From assembly GCA_965208385.1 (NCBI GenBank), contig CBDBOO010000093.1, positions 62,001-126,000 of the forward strand: a DNA stretch of 64,000 bases, in the 5' to 3' direction. This DNA comes from Endozoicomonas sp965208385. Its GTDB lineage: Bacteria > Pseudomonadota > Gammaproteobacteria > Pseudomonadales > Endozoicomonadaceae. Shown here piece after piece: positions 56,152 to 64,000 of the stretch (the first letter of the stretch is position 1; the number at the start of each line of letters is the position of its first letter). Position numbers and translations under genes: made by a program. Below the pieces are notes generated by a model. That model saw nothing but the letters and a program-made list of their open reading frames with translations. It had not been told where the DNA came from and did not search any database.

Positions 56152-57465
56152 TCAGTGGAGTGGGCCTGATTGTTGATATTGAAAAGGGCTGGGTTGTTAC
56201 AGACAAGGCAGCTATTCCAACAATGCTTGGTGATGCAGAAATTACCTTTGGCGGAAGTTTGAGAATACCGGAAAAAGTTTTGGCGATACATCCCCTCCAT
56301 AATATGAGCCTCCTTCAATACGACACTGAACTGTTAAAAGAAACATTACTGATACCGGCCAGTATTGAGGGAAATGATCTTGAAGCAGGCGAGCCTGTGG
56401 TTATTGTAGGGCAAAGACCCGATGGTGGAATGACTACGACGTATACCCGAGTTTCAGAAATCTCTGAATTGAACCTGTCAGGCAATAATTATCCTGTATA
56501 CCAGGACATTAATGCGGAAACGGCTGAGTTATCCCTGACTCCGGGTTATATGGGGGCGGTACTCAATGAACGTGGTTCAGTGTCAGGCCTGTTCAGCAGG
56601 GTCAGGGATTTTGATGGTGAAAAATATTTTTACCGTAATGTAATAACGCCTTCTCACCTGATCCAACGTTTTGTTGATGATGTTGAATCTGGTAGCGGGC
56701 AATTTTCAGATCTTGGTGTAACGCTGGATTATATTTCTCTTGCTGACGCTAGAGAGGCTGGATTATCGGATATTTGGATAGAACGTTTGATATCCACTCG
56801 TCCTGATCGGCGGGTTCGGATGCTGAAAGCCAGCTGAGCGACGGTGATATTATTCTGGCTGTCAATGATAAACCGGTTGTGAGTTTTTCATATTTGGAGC
56901 AAGGGGTTCAACAGGAGAGTGTTAAGGTCACTTTACTAAGAAATGGTATCGAGGAAAAAATCAAGGTCAAAACGGTATCGTATAACTATCAGGGCACTAA
57001 CCGGTTTGCTTTATGGGGAGGAGGAGTGGTCCATAATGCTCATCCTTCAATATCCATAAAATCAGGTATCGAAAAGGAATGTGTTTATATCAGTTCTTTT
57101 TTCTATGGCTCACCGGTAAATCGGTCAGGGTTGATGGCAGCAAACTGCATTACTGAAATTGATGGCAGGCCTGTTAAAAATCTTGATGATTTTATTGGTG
57201 CTGTATCGGGAAAGGATAGTGGTGAAATTGTTAAGGTTCGAACCACGGATGTTTTTGATAAGTCCACCAGGGTTAATGCTGTAAGAACGGATAGTTTCTA
57301 CTGGCCTCTGGTTAACTTTATCTATGAAGATAAGCAATGGCAGAGAGCAGAATTATAAGTAATCCAGAATCGTTGCGTATCAACACAATAGGCTACGTTA
57401 AAATTGCGATTAGTATAATACGATTACCCTGAATCTGTTTGCTTTCAACAGATTCAGGGGGCGGC

Positions 57466-58689
57466 CTATAAGGATTTTCGAGAGGGGATTAAGGTATTGG
57501 CAAACATCAATCCGGCCAGGATCGACATGAATATTAAAAATGTTTGTGGTCCAATCTCCGATAAATTAAACATCGATTGCCCCGAGACCATTTTATTCAG
57601 GCCTATATAGGCTTTACTGCCTGGAACCAGCAATACAACACCGTGAAGAAGAACGACAATAGAGGGTGCATTGGCGATTCTTGAATAAAGATTACTGTAT
57701 AAACCGACGAAGAGTGCTCCAACAAATGGACCCAGAGAGTCGCCAAGATACAGAGTGCCAACCTGACTGCCAATATAGGCGATAACCCCGGCGAAAATCC
57801 CCCAGATCGCATCCTGCAGACGACTTTTAAATATGATAACCAGTGATATAGACAGTAATGGCACTGCCAGCCATTCCGACCACTCTGGAATACCCGGTGT
57901 GAAAACATAAGTGCTGGAGCCCAAGAGAAGATTACCAACGGCGCCACCCAATACAGCCCCAAAGTAAAGTTTAAACAGGCTCATTATCCCGTCCATTACC
58001 CTGGCTGTACCGGACATTAAATGTCGTGAGGCCAGATCTTTTAACCCCATGGTAATGGAAAGGCCGGGGATAAAAACAATAATGCCCGATAGTACTACCA
58101 CGGGTATATTGATCTGGGGATAGAAATAGGCAGCACCACTGGCAAAAAGAGCTGATGCCAATGCAACCACAGGTTCAATGATTTCTGTTTTTAAGTGGCA
58201 TTTTTCTATTACATAAAGTAACGAAAAAACCACCAGACTGGTCAGCGTAGCCCCGATAACATCGGCCGTACTGGTGCCCATCAGCATGGCAAATGCACCA
58301 CCGGTCAAACCGAAAGCGAACAGGGTTGTCAGTGAACTAAAGGGTGCTGGTTTATTGTGAATCGCATCGATTTGACTGAGCGCTTCTGTGAGGTTGCGTT
58401 TTCCGGTAATCAGTTCTTCGACCAGCTCATCGGTTTGGGCCAGGGAGCCGAGATCAAGATCACCCGGTATTACCCGAATGTGATAATTGTGTTTTTTACC
58501 TTCTCCGGGCTGCCAGAGGACAATAGTCATCACCGTCGGTGAGATCATGAAATAGCCGTCTAGTTCCAGAAACTGGCTGACATTAGTGAGGTGTGCTTCC
58601 AGGCGAAATGCAGGAGTACCAAACTTGTGCAGGGCTTTGCCAAGTTCAATGATAAAATCTCGCCGTTGAAGATAATCAGTGTATTCCAC
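57466..58689 (-). CDS. ThrE-type threonine/serine exporter
   Basis: 407 residues with GTG start. The N-terminal cytosolic DUF1212 domain has LGKALHKFGTPAFRLEAHLTN; ten membrane segments follow, with VLSGIIVFIPGLSITMGLKDLASRHLMSGTARVMDG and VLLVPGSKAYIG. It matches the ThrE/YjjP+YjjB fused type that exports threonine and serine. It is convergent with the Nma111-type gene and appears monocistronic. Confidence 0.88.
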   Translation of the reverse strand: MEYTDYLQRRDFIIELGKALHKFGTPAFRLEAHLTNVSQFLELDGYFMISPTVMTIVLWQPGEGKKHNYHIRVIPGDLDLGSLAQTDELVEELITGKRNLTEALSQIDAIHNKPAPFSSLTTLFAFGLTGGAFAMLMGTSTADVIGATLTSLVVFSLLYVIEKCHLKTEIIEPVVALASALFASGAAYFYPQINIPVVVLSGIIVFIPGLSITMGLKDLASRHLMSGTARVMDGIMSLFKLYFGAVLGGAVGNLLLGSSTYVFTPGIPEWSEWLAVPLLSISLVIIFKSRLQDAIWGIFAGVIAYIGSQVGTLYLGDSLGPFVGALFVGLYSNLYSRIANAPSIVVLLHGVVLLVPGSKAYIGLNKMVSGQSMFNLSEIGPQTFLIFMSILAGLMFANTLIPSRKSL

Positions 58690-59068
58690 TCAGTCAGTCC
58701 GGAAGTTCAAGTTATGTTTGACACGTTATGTTTGACAAGTCATGTTTGAAAGGTCGCGATGGTAGCTGAATTGCAGTGACAAAACTAATGTCACTGGCTA
58801 TCGATTCCTGAAAGATCATTCCCTCATGCTACACATTGATATATATCAATACACTAGCTCGGGAAAGTACGTACATTAGCAGTGTGCCACCGAGGAAGAA
58901 TATGGCAAATCCGACAAACTGGATTAAGAATAATAACAAGATAACTATTACATGGATTGTGAGTTAAGGAAAGATGAAAAGAACAAGCAGGCAGCGCATG
59001 TACGATTGCTTACCACCCCGTCAATGTCGGGGTGGTTTCATTGTCTGTGGAAAATGATAATTCAATGA
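58690..59068. other. Spacer between ThrE and MscS genes
   Basis: About 380 bases. A 14-bp unit (TTATGTTTGACACG, TTATGTTTGACAAG, TCATGTTTGAAAGG) is repeated three times at 58712-58753. On the plus strand a 21-codon frame MANPTNWIKNNNKITITWIV (58899-58964), with GAGGAAGAAT before its ATG, precedes the terminator at 59012. It could be a small protein gene, but nothing else supports it. Confidence 0.45.
59012..59036. terminator. Bidirectional terminator
   Basis: ACCACCCCG pairs perfectly with CGGGGTGGT around a 7-base loop. It is followed by TTTCATTG on plus. It lies 33 bases after the mscS-type stop on minus and should end that transcript. Confidence 0.75.
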
Positions 59069-60199
59069 TTACCTGTTATCCAGCGTGAGTGCCGGCATAG
59101 GAATATGCAATTCATTCATGGACTTTAACATTGCTTCCAGTATACCGGAGCGAATTTCTGTCCGTTTTCTGATGTTTTCGATTTTATAGCGGACCTCAAG
59201 CGTCACCGCAGAGACGCAGCCTGTATTATTGTCGTCTCCAATGGAGCGGATAACCAGTTGTCCGGTGCCGTCTATCACACGTGAATCACTGTCCAGTATT
59301 TTCAATACGGCACAACGTATCTGGTCAATATTCGCTTCATATGACACCTGAAATCGAATTCTAGCCCTGATGGGGTCTTTGTCATAAGAGAAGTTGGTGA
59401 TGATAGAGTTGGAAAGCACATTGTTTGGGTAGCTGATATTTATGCCATCGGTGTTTCTGATTCGGGTTCTTCTTAAACCAATATCAATGACATCGCCCCA
59501 GTTTCCCCAATGCCCCCCAATGGCGTTTATTTTGATCCTGTCACCAATTTTGATAGGGCGATCAGCAATGAGAAAGACACCGGCAAGAATATCCGCAACG
59601 GTTTCTTTAGCGGCAAAAGCAAGAGAGACACCGAATATACCTGCCCCCGCCAGAAGAGGAGAGATTTCAACATTATAAATATCAAGAATACAGAGAAGGG
59701 CAAAAAACAGAATAAAGATAGAAAGAATATTCCGGAAAAAATAGAGAAGCCTGTCATCAAGCTCACTGTCTGTTTTGGCACATAGTCGCTCAAGGCGAAT
59801 AAAAAGCTTATTTTTCAGAAGATAATAAATTACAAAGGCAAGAGCAATTACCAGAACAGATTTTAAAATAGGCAGAATAATTAAACCGATATCGACAGTC
59901 TGTAACATTATAAAGACATCCTTTTGTACGTCTGCTGGTTCGTAACCCTGATTGTTTGTGAATGTTGGACAATGTGTTGGGCAATGTGTTGGACAATGCC
60001 GATATTCATTGGTTCCCATAAATCGGTTGAACTTATGACGTATAAAGAATAACAATATAATGGTGACTACCGATAAATACAGTAATGACTCGACGCCATA
60101 GTTATTGGCAAGCAGGTGGATGATTGGTTTGCGATATTTGGTAAACCAAATATTCACCTGATTAATTACCGCAATATATGGGGTGAACGAGCGCAACAA
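59069..60199 (-). CDS. MscS-type mechanosensitive channel
   Basis: The C-terminal 270 residues match MscS: a pore helix region (LSPLLAGAGIFGVSLAFAAKE), DILAGVFLIADRPIKIGDRI and RRTRIRNTDGINISYPNNVL. Three membrane segments precede it. The N-terminus is odd: an extra membrane segment and the repeat CPTHCPTHCPT (from 12-bp repeats at about 59968-60000), so the true start may be further in than the TTG at 60199. Such channels release solutes on osmotic downshock. Confidence 0.82.
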   Translation of the reverse strand: MLRSFTPYIAVINQVNIWFTKYRKPIIHLLANNYGVESLLYLSVVTIILLFFIRHKFNRFMGTNEYRHCPTHCPTHCPTFTNNQGYEPADVQKDVFIMLQTVDIGLIILPILKSVLVIALAFVIYYLLKNKLFIRLERLCAKTDSELDDRLLYFFRNILSIFILFFALLCILDIYNVEISPLLAGAGIFGVSLAFAAKETVADILAGVFLIADRPIKIGDRIKINAIGGHWGNWGDVIDIGLRRTRIRNTDGINISYPNNVLSNSIITNFSYDKDPIRARIRFQVSYEANIDQIRCAVLKILDSDSRVIDGTGQLVIRSIGDDNNTGCVSAVTLEVRYKIENIRKRTEIRSGILEAMLKSMNELHIPMPALTLDNR

Positions 60200-60270
60200 C
60201 GCAGTAGCAACTTCAAAGCCAACGGGTATAACTGGCAGTAAAGTGGTTGGTCTTTATCATTTCATTGATA

Positions 60271-60855
60271 ATGGGAGCCAGACGGTTGCATATCTTACGA
60301 CTGAATACCGCAGGTCAACCGGTAGACTGGTTGAGATGGCAGGAAGCAGTTTGTCTTTATTCCAGAGAGCTTGTTTGCTGGAGTCTTGGAGATACTGTGT
60401 TTCGTATCCGGGGAGGTTTTAACCGGAGTATGAATAAGCGAACGGTGATCGAGCTACCCAGCATTCTTGCCTGTGGTGGGAAAAAGCTGTTTATTCCACG
60501 AAATAACCCTGCGCTCACAAACAACGCCCTGTTTGAACGTGATAATCATCAGTGTCTCTACTGTGGTAAATATTTCAGTAGAAAATTGCTGACACGTGAT
60601 CATATTATTCCGAGCTCCAGGGGCGGTCATGACGACTGGATCAATGTTGTGGCTTCCTGTAAGCGATGCAATCAGTATAAAAGCGATCATTTACTGGACG
60701 AGCTTGGCATGTCATTGATAGCTTTGCCATACAGACCCAATGCTGCCGAGTATCTGGCTTTGGTCAATAGTCAAAGAATATTACCAGATCAGGCAGACTT
60801 TTTGAGTTCGCAATTTTCGTCAAACTGTCGCTGGAAATTACGAACAGCGTCCTGA
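60271..60855 (+). CDS. HNH endonuclease family protein
   Basis: 194 residues. The N-terminal QPVDWLRWQEAVCLYSRELV and IELPSILACGG are typical of a conserved family of chromosomal HNH proteins; the HNH domain reads CLYCGKYF, LTRDHIIPSSRGGHDDWINVV and CKRCNQYK, with zinc cysteines and the catalytic DH. I choose the ATG at 60271. No phage or restriction genes are nearby, so the role (nuclease in repair or in RNA/DNA processing) is unknown. Confidence 0.85.
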   Translation: MGARRLHILRLNTAGQPVDWLRWQEAVCLYSRELVCWSLGDTVFRIRGGFNRSMNKRTVIELPSILACGGKKLFIPRNNPALTNNALFERDNHQCLYCGKYFSRKLLTRDHIIPSSRGGHDDWINVVASCKRCNQYKSDHLLDELGMSLIALPYRPNAAEYLALVNSQRILPDQADFLSSQFSSNCRWKLRTAS

Positions 60856-61057
60856 TGTCTTGATGTAATGCGTAACCTCCGAAATATTCATTTCCCATTC
60901 TTCTGTGTCCAGAGTTTTTGAGTTGCAGCCAGTTTCCCTGCAACTTCAAAGGCGAGGGGGATAGACAGGAAAGTACTACTGTATTTATGCTGTTGCTTAA
61001 GTCTGGCCAATTGAAGGTCTGTCTTAATATCTATTTAAGAGCAGGGTTGTAGAGTTG

Positions 61058-62023
61058 ATGGAAAATAATAATAAGCACATCACTATTCTGGGCGCAGGCG
61101 CTATAGGCTGTTATCTGGCCGGATGTTTACTGGCGAAGAAAATCAACGTGCGTATGATCGGGCGTGATTTTTTTTATAGGGAACTGGATATCAATGGTCT
61201 GACAATTTCAGATTATACAGGTCGAAGTGAGGCTATAACCGGATCAATTGACTATCACATCGATGAGGCCGCGGTGGCGGATTCAAGTTTGATTCTGCTC
61301 TGTGTAAAGAGTGCTGATACACTGGTTGCAGCACGCCAGATTACCCGTTTCTGTCCGGATGCAACGGTGATCAGTTTTCAAAATGGCGTACAGAATGTAT
61401 CACGGTTACTGGAATATTTACTGCCTGCTCAGGTTATCCCGGCTATGGTTCCGTATAACGTGATGTACCGGGGGAAGGGCTGCTTTCATCAGGCAACGGA
61501 GGGCGTTTTGCATTTTCAGACTTCTCCGGCACTGGAACCCTGGATTGATTCATTCAGACATTGCTTTGGTCGTATAAAAACCTATGAGAATCTGGAATCC
61601 GTTCAATGGAGTAAATTATTGTTGAATCTGAACAACCCTATCAATGCGCTATGTGATTTACCTTTGCGTCAGGAGCTGGCAATACGTCAATACCGAAGGC
61701 AGCTGGCAGATTGTATTGAGGAAGGTTTGCTGGTCATGAAGGGAAAAAATATAAAACCCGTCAAATTGGGTAAGTTACCTGTGCACTGGTTACCGGCAGT
61801 ATTAAGATTTCCTGATTGGCTATTTCATATTTTGGCCCGATCCATGTTGAGTATGGATGCACAAGCCAGATCCAGTATGTGGCAGGATATTCAACGTGGC
61901 AGGGTGACCGAAATAGAAGATCTCAATGGTGAAATAATGAGGCAAGCCACTGATCTTGATCTTGATACCCCCATTGTTGAAGGTATTTATCATCAAGTTA
62001 AAGCGTTGGAAAAAATGCCCTGA
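61058..62023 (+). CDS. panE: 2-dehydropantoate 2-reductase (PanE/ApbA type)
   Basis: 321 residues. The Rossmann motif ILGAGAIGCYLAGCL binds NADPH; CVKSADT and ISFQNGVQN are the family's next signatures, and LLNLNNPINALCDLPL contains the conserved Asn/Lys region (the catalytic Lys lies in WSKLLLNL). It reduces ketopantoate to pantoate for coenzyme A. It is slightly unlike E. coli PanE, and a related ketoacid reductase cannot be ruled out. A TTG precedes the ATG used here. Confidence 0.85.
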   Translation: MENNNKHITILGAGAIGCYLAGCLLAKKINVRMIGRDFFYRELDINGLTISDYTGRSEAITGSIDYHIDEAAVADSSLILLCVKSADTLVAARQITRFCPDATVISFQNGVQNVSRLLEYLLPAQVIPAMVPYNVMYRGKGCFHQATEGVLHFQTSPALEPWIDSFRHCFGRIKTYENLESVQWSKLLLNLNNPINALCDLPLRQELAIRQYRRQLADCIEEGLLVMKGKNIKPVKLGKLPVHWLPAVLRFPDWLFHILARSMLSMDAQARSSMWQDIQRGRVTEIEDLNGEIMRQATDLDLDTPIVEGIYHQVKALEKMP

Positions 62024-62349
62024 GAGTTACTGGGTTTTGTAGTAATTTATAAATAAGGTATGTTATACAATCATATGTTGTCTTTATACTGTATAATACC
62101 TCGATATTTTTTGTTGCTTGTGAACGTTCATTTTTCCGGTTGATAGCTGCACAACTGGCTCATTTATAATGATTGCCCTAAGATCTTTATGGTTAACCAA
62201 TGGTTGATCCGGAAGCCTTTTCGATTTCTCACTATGAATGAGTATTGTTCTTAAACTGCAGTGCAGTGTTAGCAGAATCAAGACAAGCCGGTAGAGCTGG
62301 CTTATGAACAATACTGGTGTTCACAAAATTGAGTAGTGTAGTTTTTGTG
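62024..62349. other. Spacer before the hpaR-like gene
   Basis: About 325 AT-rich bases. TATGTTATACAATCATATGTTG (about 62058) and similar sequences could be part of a promoter or regulator site, but no clear palindrome for a MarR-type regulator was found. No RNA gene or ORF. Confidence 0.35.
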
Positions 62350-62775
62350 ATGAGAAAATATGAAGATTCTTTGCCTTTACAAATACTGAAGGCGCGTGAT
62401 TCGATAATGAGCTATTTTCGTCCTTTACTGCAAAAGTATGGCATTACTGAACAGCAATGGAGAATAATGCGTGCGCTCTATGATTCTGATGAAATGGAAC
62501 CAAAACAGATATCATTAAAATGCTGCATTCTTGGTCCAAGTCTCACCGGTGTAGTTAATCGACTGGAAAAAAACGGCTACATAGTCAGACGACGCCCCGC
62601 TGAGGATCAACGACGAACCTTAATCAGTATGACGCCTGAAGCGCGAGATTTCTTTGGTAAGCTGAGCCCGGAAATAGATGAGGCTTATGTGAAAATGCGC
62701 AAAAAGTTCAGTCCCGAGCTTATTGATCAGATTCACTCCCTTTGCCGTAAAATTGAAGAAATTGATAGTTTGTGA
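62350..62775 (+). CDS. hpaR: MarR-family regulator, HpaR-like
   Basis: 141 residues. MSYFRPLLQKYGITEQQWRIMRAL and GPSLTGVVNRLEKNGYIVRRRPAEDQRRTLISMT (winged helix with the recognition helix and wing DQRR) match E. coli HpaR closely. HpaR represses genes for 4-hydroxyphenylacetate (homoprotocatechuate) breakdown. No such genes are in the window, so the target here is unknown. I choose the ATG at 62350. Confidence 0.82.
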   Translation: MRKYEDSLPLQILKARDSIMSYFRPLLQKYGITEQQWRIMRALYDSDEMEPKQISLKCCILGPSLTGVVNRLEKNGYIVRRRPAEDQRRTLISMTPEARDFFGKLSPEIDEAYVKMRKKFSPELIDQIHSLCRKIEEIDSL

Positions 62776-62924
62776 CTCAGTTCACACAATGCTATAGCAG
62801 ATCATCGTATAAATATTGAATCTTATTTTCAGTGAGATCTGCACTTGGAATTCGGCCTTTTATGCTGCATGCTCCTAGGTCAGCTGTATAAATTAATAAA
62901 ATCATTGGCAACAGGAGCATTGTT

Positions 62925-63839
62925 ATGGGTTTTGAATATACCGCTATTGCCTTTGTGGTATTGATCGTGGTTCTAATCTCAACGGGTGTCAAGATGATAC
63001 CTCAAGGGTATCATTACACGGTTGAGCGCTTTGGGAAATACACCCGAACCCTGCCGCCAGGTTTGCACGTCATCATTCCTTTGATTGACGGTATCGGTAA
63101 CAAAATTAATATGATGGAACAGGTGCTGGATATACCGCCTCAGGATGTGATTTCCAGTGATAATGCCCAGGTGACCACCGATGCGGTTTGCTTCTATCTG
63201 GTTCAGGATGCTGTGAAAGCTTCCTATGAAGTTAATGATCTGGATCGTGCCATGAAAAATCTGGTCATGACTAATATCCGGGCAGTACTTGGATCGATGG
63301 AATTGGATGAAATGCTGTCGAACCGTGATCGCATCAATAGTCAGCTTTTAACTAAAGTTGATGAGGCAACTGACCCTTGGGGGCTCAAAGTTACTCGAAT
63401 CGAACTTCTAGATATAGCCCCCCCTGCAGATCTTGTTGAAGCTATGGCAAGACAGATGAAGGCTGAACGTGAAAAGAGAGCTCAGATTCTGGAAGCTGAA
63501 GGTGCAAGGGAAGCATCAATCAAAGTAGCGGAAGGTGAAAAACAGGCTCAGATTCTTCAGGCTGAAGGTCTTCTTGAAGCTGCCAAACGGGAAGCAGAGG
63601 GGCGGGAACGCTTAGCTGAGGCAGAAGCCAATGCAACCATATCGGTATCTAAGGCCATTGAGCAGGGCGATCCAAGAGCCATAAATTATTTTGTTGCACA
63701 AAAATATGTCGATGCGCTTAAAGACGTAGCCTCGGCTGATAACAGTAAAATCATCATGATGCCATTAGAGGCAAGTAGTGTTATAGGTGCTCTGTCAGGT
63801 ATCAAAGAACTGGTGACTGAGTCAACCAGTAAGGAGTGA
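62925..63839 (+). CDS. qmcA: SPFH/stomatin-like membrane protein QmcA
   Basis: 304 residues. One N-terminal membrane segment (IAFVVLIVVLISTGVKMI), then the band-7/SPFH domain (GYHYTVERFGKYTRTLPPGLHVIIP, NIRAVLGSMELDEMLSNRD), then a coiled coil of Ala/Glu-rich repeats (AEGEKQAQILQAEGLLEAAKREAEGRERLAEA). It matches E. coli QmcA (YbbK), which works with FtsH-HflKC as a membrane scaffold. The NfeD-type gene begins 2 bases after the stop, the common SPFH-NfeD pairing. Confidence 0.93.
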   Translation: MGFEYTAIAFVVLIVVLISTGVKMIPQGYHYTVERFGKYTRTLPPGLHVIIPLIDGIGNKINMMEQVLDIPPQDVISSDNAQVTTDAVCFYLVQDAVKASYEVNDLDRAMKNLVMTNIRAVLGSMELDEMLSNRDRINSQLLTKVDEATDPWGLKVTRIELLDIAPPADLVEAMARQMKAEREKRAQILEAEGAREASIKVAEGEKQAQILQAEGLLEAAKREAEGRERLAEAEANATISVSKAIEQGDPRAINYFVAQKYVDALKDVASADNSKIIMMPLEASSVIGALSGIKELVTESTSKE

Positions 63840-63841
63840 AA

Positions 63842-64000
63842 ATGGATTTTTTACACGAACTTCAACCCTGGCACTGGCTGATTATTGTATTTGTCTGCCT
63901 GGGGCTGGAAGCCTTGGGTGCTGGTGGTTTTCTATTAGGAACCGCAGCGGCCAGTGCCTTGTTAGCACTTTTGCTCTGGCTGATTCCTGATATCAGTTGG
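63842..64000 (+). CDS. NfeD-type membrane protein, 5' part only
   Basis: The window ends after 53 codons. WHWLIIVFVCLGLEALG, then GGFLLGTAAASALLALLLWL, gives two hydrophobic segments, as in YbbK partners (YbbL/NfeD short form). Position directly after qmcA supports the assignment; such proteins anchor SPFH complexes. Confidence 0.8.
   Translation, partial: MDFLHELQPWHWLIIVFVCLGLEALGAGGFLLGTAAASALLALLLWLIPDISW

Larger units (their letters stand above)
53336..57358 (+). pseudogene. Nma111-type tandem HtrA serine protease, broken
   Basis: GTG start with GAGAGGGA upstream; signal peptide (IFYLCFVSAVDA). First protease domain: TNRHVV (His), IHDFGFFRYNP (Asp), TSGSSGSPVF (Ser), and RVAGNDDGEKMSIVNGTLSR, close to yeast Nma111. 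PDZ 1 (VGDILLSINGSTVD) follows, split by a 232-bp MITE. After RGVYVA an ISKra4 element enters, and coding resumes at LSGVGLIVDIEKGWVVTD, the second, degenerate protease domain (HPLHNMSLLQYD), then PDZ 2 (DGDIILAVNDKPVV; frameshift near 56812) and PDZ 3-like (NCITEIDGRPVKNLDDF). The linker of about 130 residues expected between PDZ 1 and protease 2 is missing. Inactive. Confidence 0.85.

Noticed and set aside
59961..60005. 12-bp repeats in the MscS gene as a regulatory array
   Set aside because: They are in frame and encode CPTHCPTHCPT, or lie in the 5' leader if the true start is further in. No regulatory meaning can be supported.

Overview
The window looks like a chromosome segment of a marine, host-associated gammaproteobacterium. 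The gene content (TusDCBE, YccA, TmcA, PdxH, QmcA, HpaR-like, a Tus-like protein, CopA/CopB, AlkB), the heavy load of insertion sequences and the many decayed genes would fit an Endozoicomonas-like lineage. That placement is inference from gene content only; no 16S gene or other marker is present.

Layout. 1-3 kb: IS debris, with an IS1595-type element nested in an IS630-type element. 3-13.2 kb: housekeeping genes (tRNA-Pro, PpiA, triple-rhodanese lipoprotein, TmcA, GrxA-like, OmpA-like, Tus-like, PdxH), with an ISKra4 element and a 123-bp MITE inserted. 13.3-15.4 kb: a run of small genes with single-base frameshifts around an intact methyltransferase. 15.4-20.4 kb: a 566-aa protein with tandem repeats, a periplasmic binding protein, a VOC protein and a broken inosine-guanosine kinase gene. 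20.6-31.2 kb: pitrilysin-like protease, 2HCT transporter, AlkB, enoyl-CoA hydratase/isomerase, deoxynucleoside kinase, TusDCBE and YccA, mostly intact. 31.4-36.2 kb: two identical tRNA-Ser genes, then a copper operon behind a MerR/CueR-type promoter. 36.5-45 kb: a decayed secreted protein and several mobile elements. 45.9-52.3 kb: a formate dehydrogenase operon (alpha, beta, gamma) carrying two MITEs, an in-frame amber codon and a group II intron. 52.8-57.4 kb: a broken two-protease-domain HtrA relative resembling eukaryotic Nma111. 57.4-64 kb: ThrE-type exporter, MscS channel, HNH endonuclease, PanE-like reductase, HpaR-like regulator, QmcA and the start of an NfeD-type gene.

Main theme. Four families of short non-autonomous elements can be defined with exact ends and target duplications: 232 bp (9-bp duplication, ends shared with the two 1110-bp IS1595-type copies), 274 bp (8 bp), 123 bp (8 bp) and 164 bp (10 bp). 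Removing them in silico rebuilds host reading frames, so the order of gene decay can be read almost base by base. Three unrelated transposases also share a split reading frame at an A-run, which fits -1 frameshifting.

Most biologically interesting: the quadruply hit formate dehydrogenase operon; the Nma111-type protease in a bacterium; a Tus-like gene with a Ter-like sequence upstream of its likely operon; and MITE ends that carry an outward-facing ribosome-binding site and GTG start.
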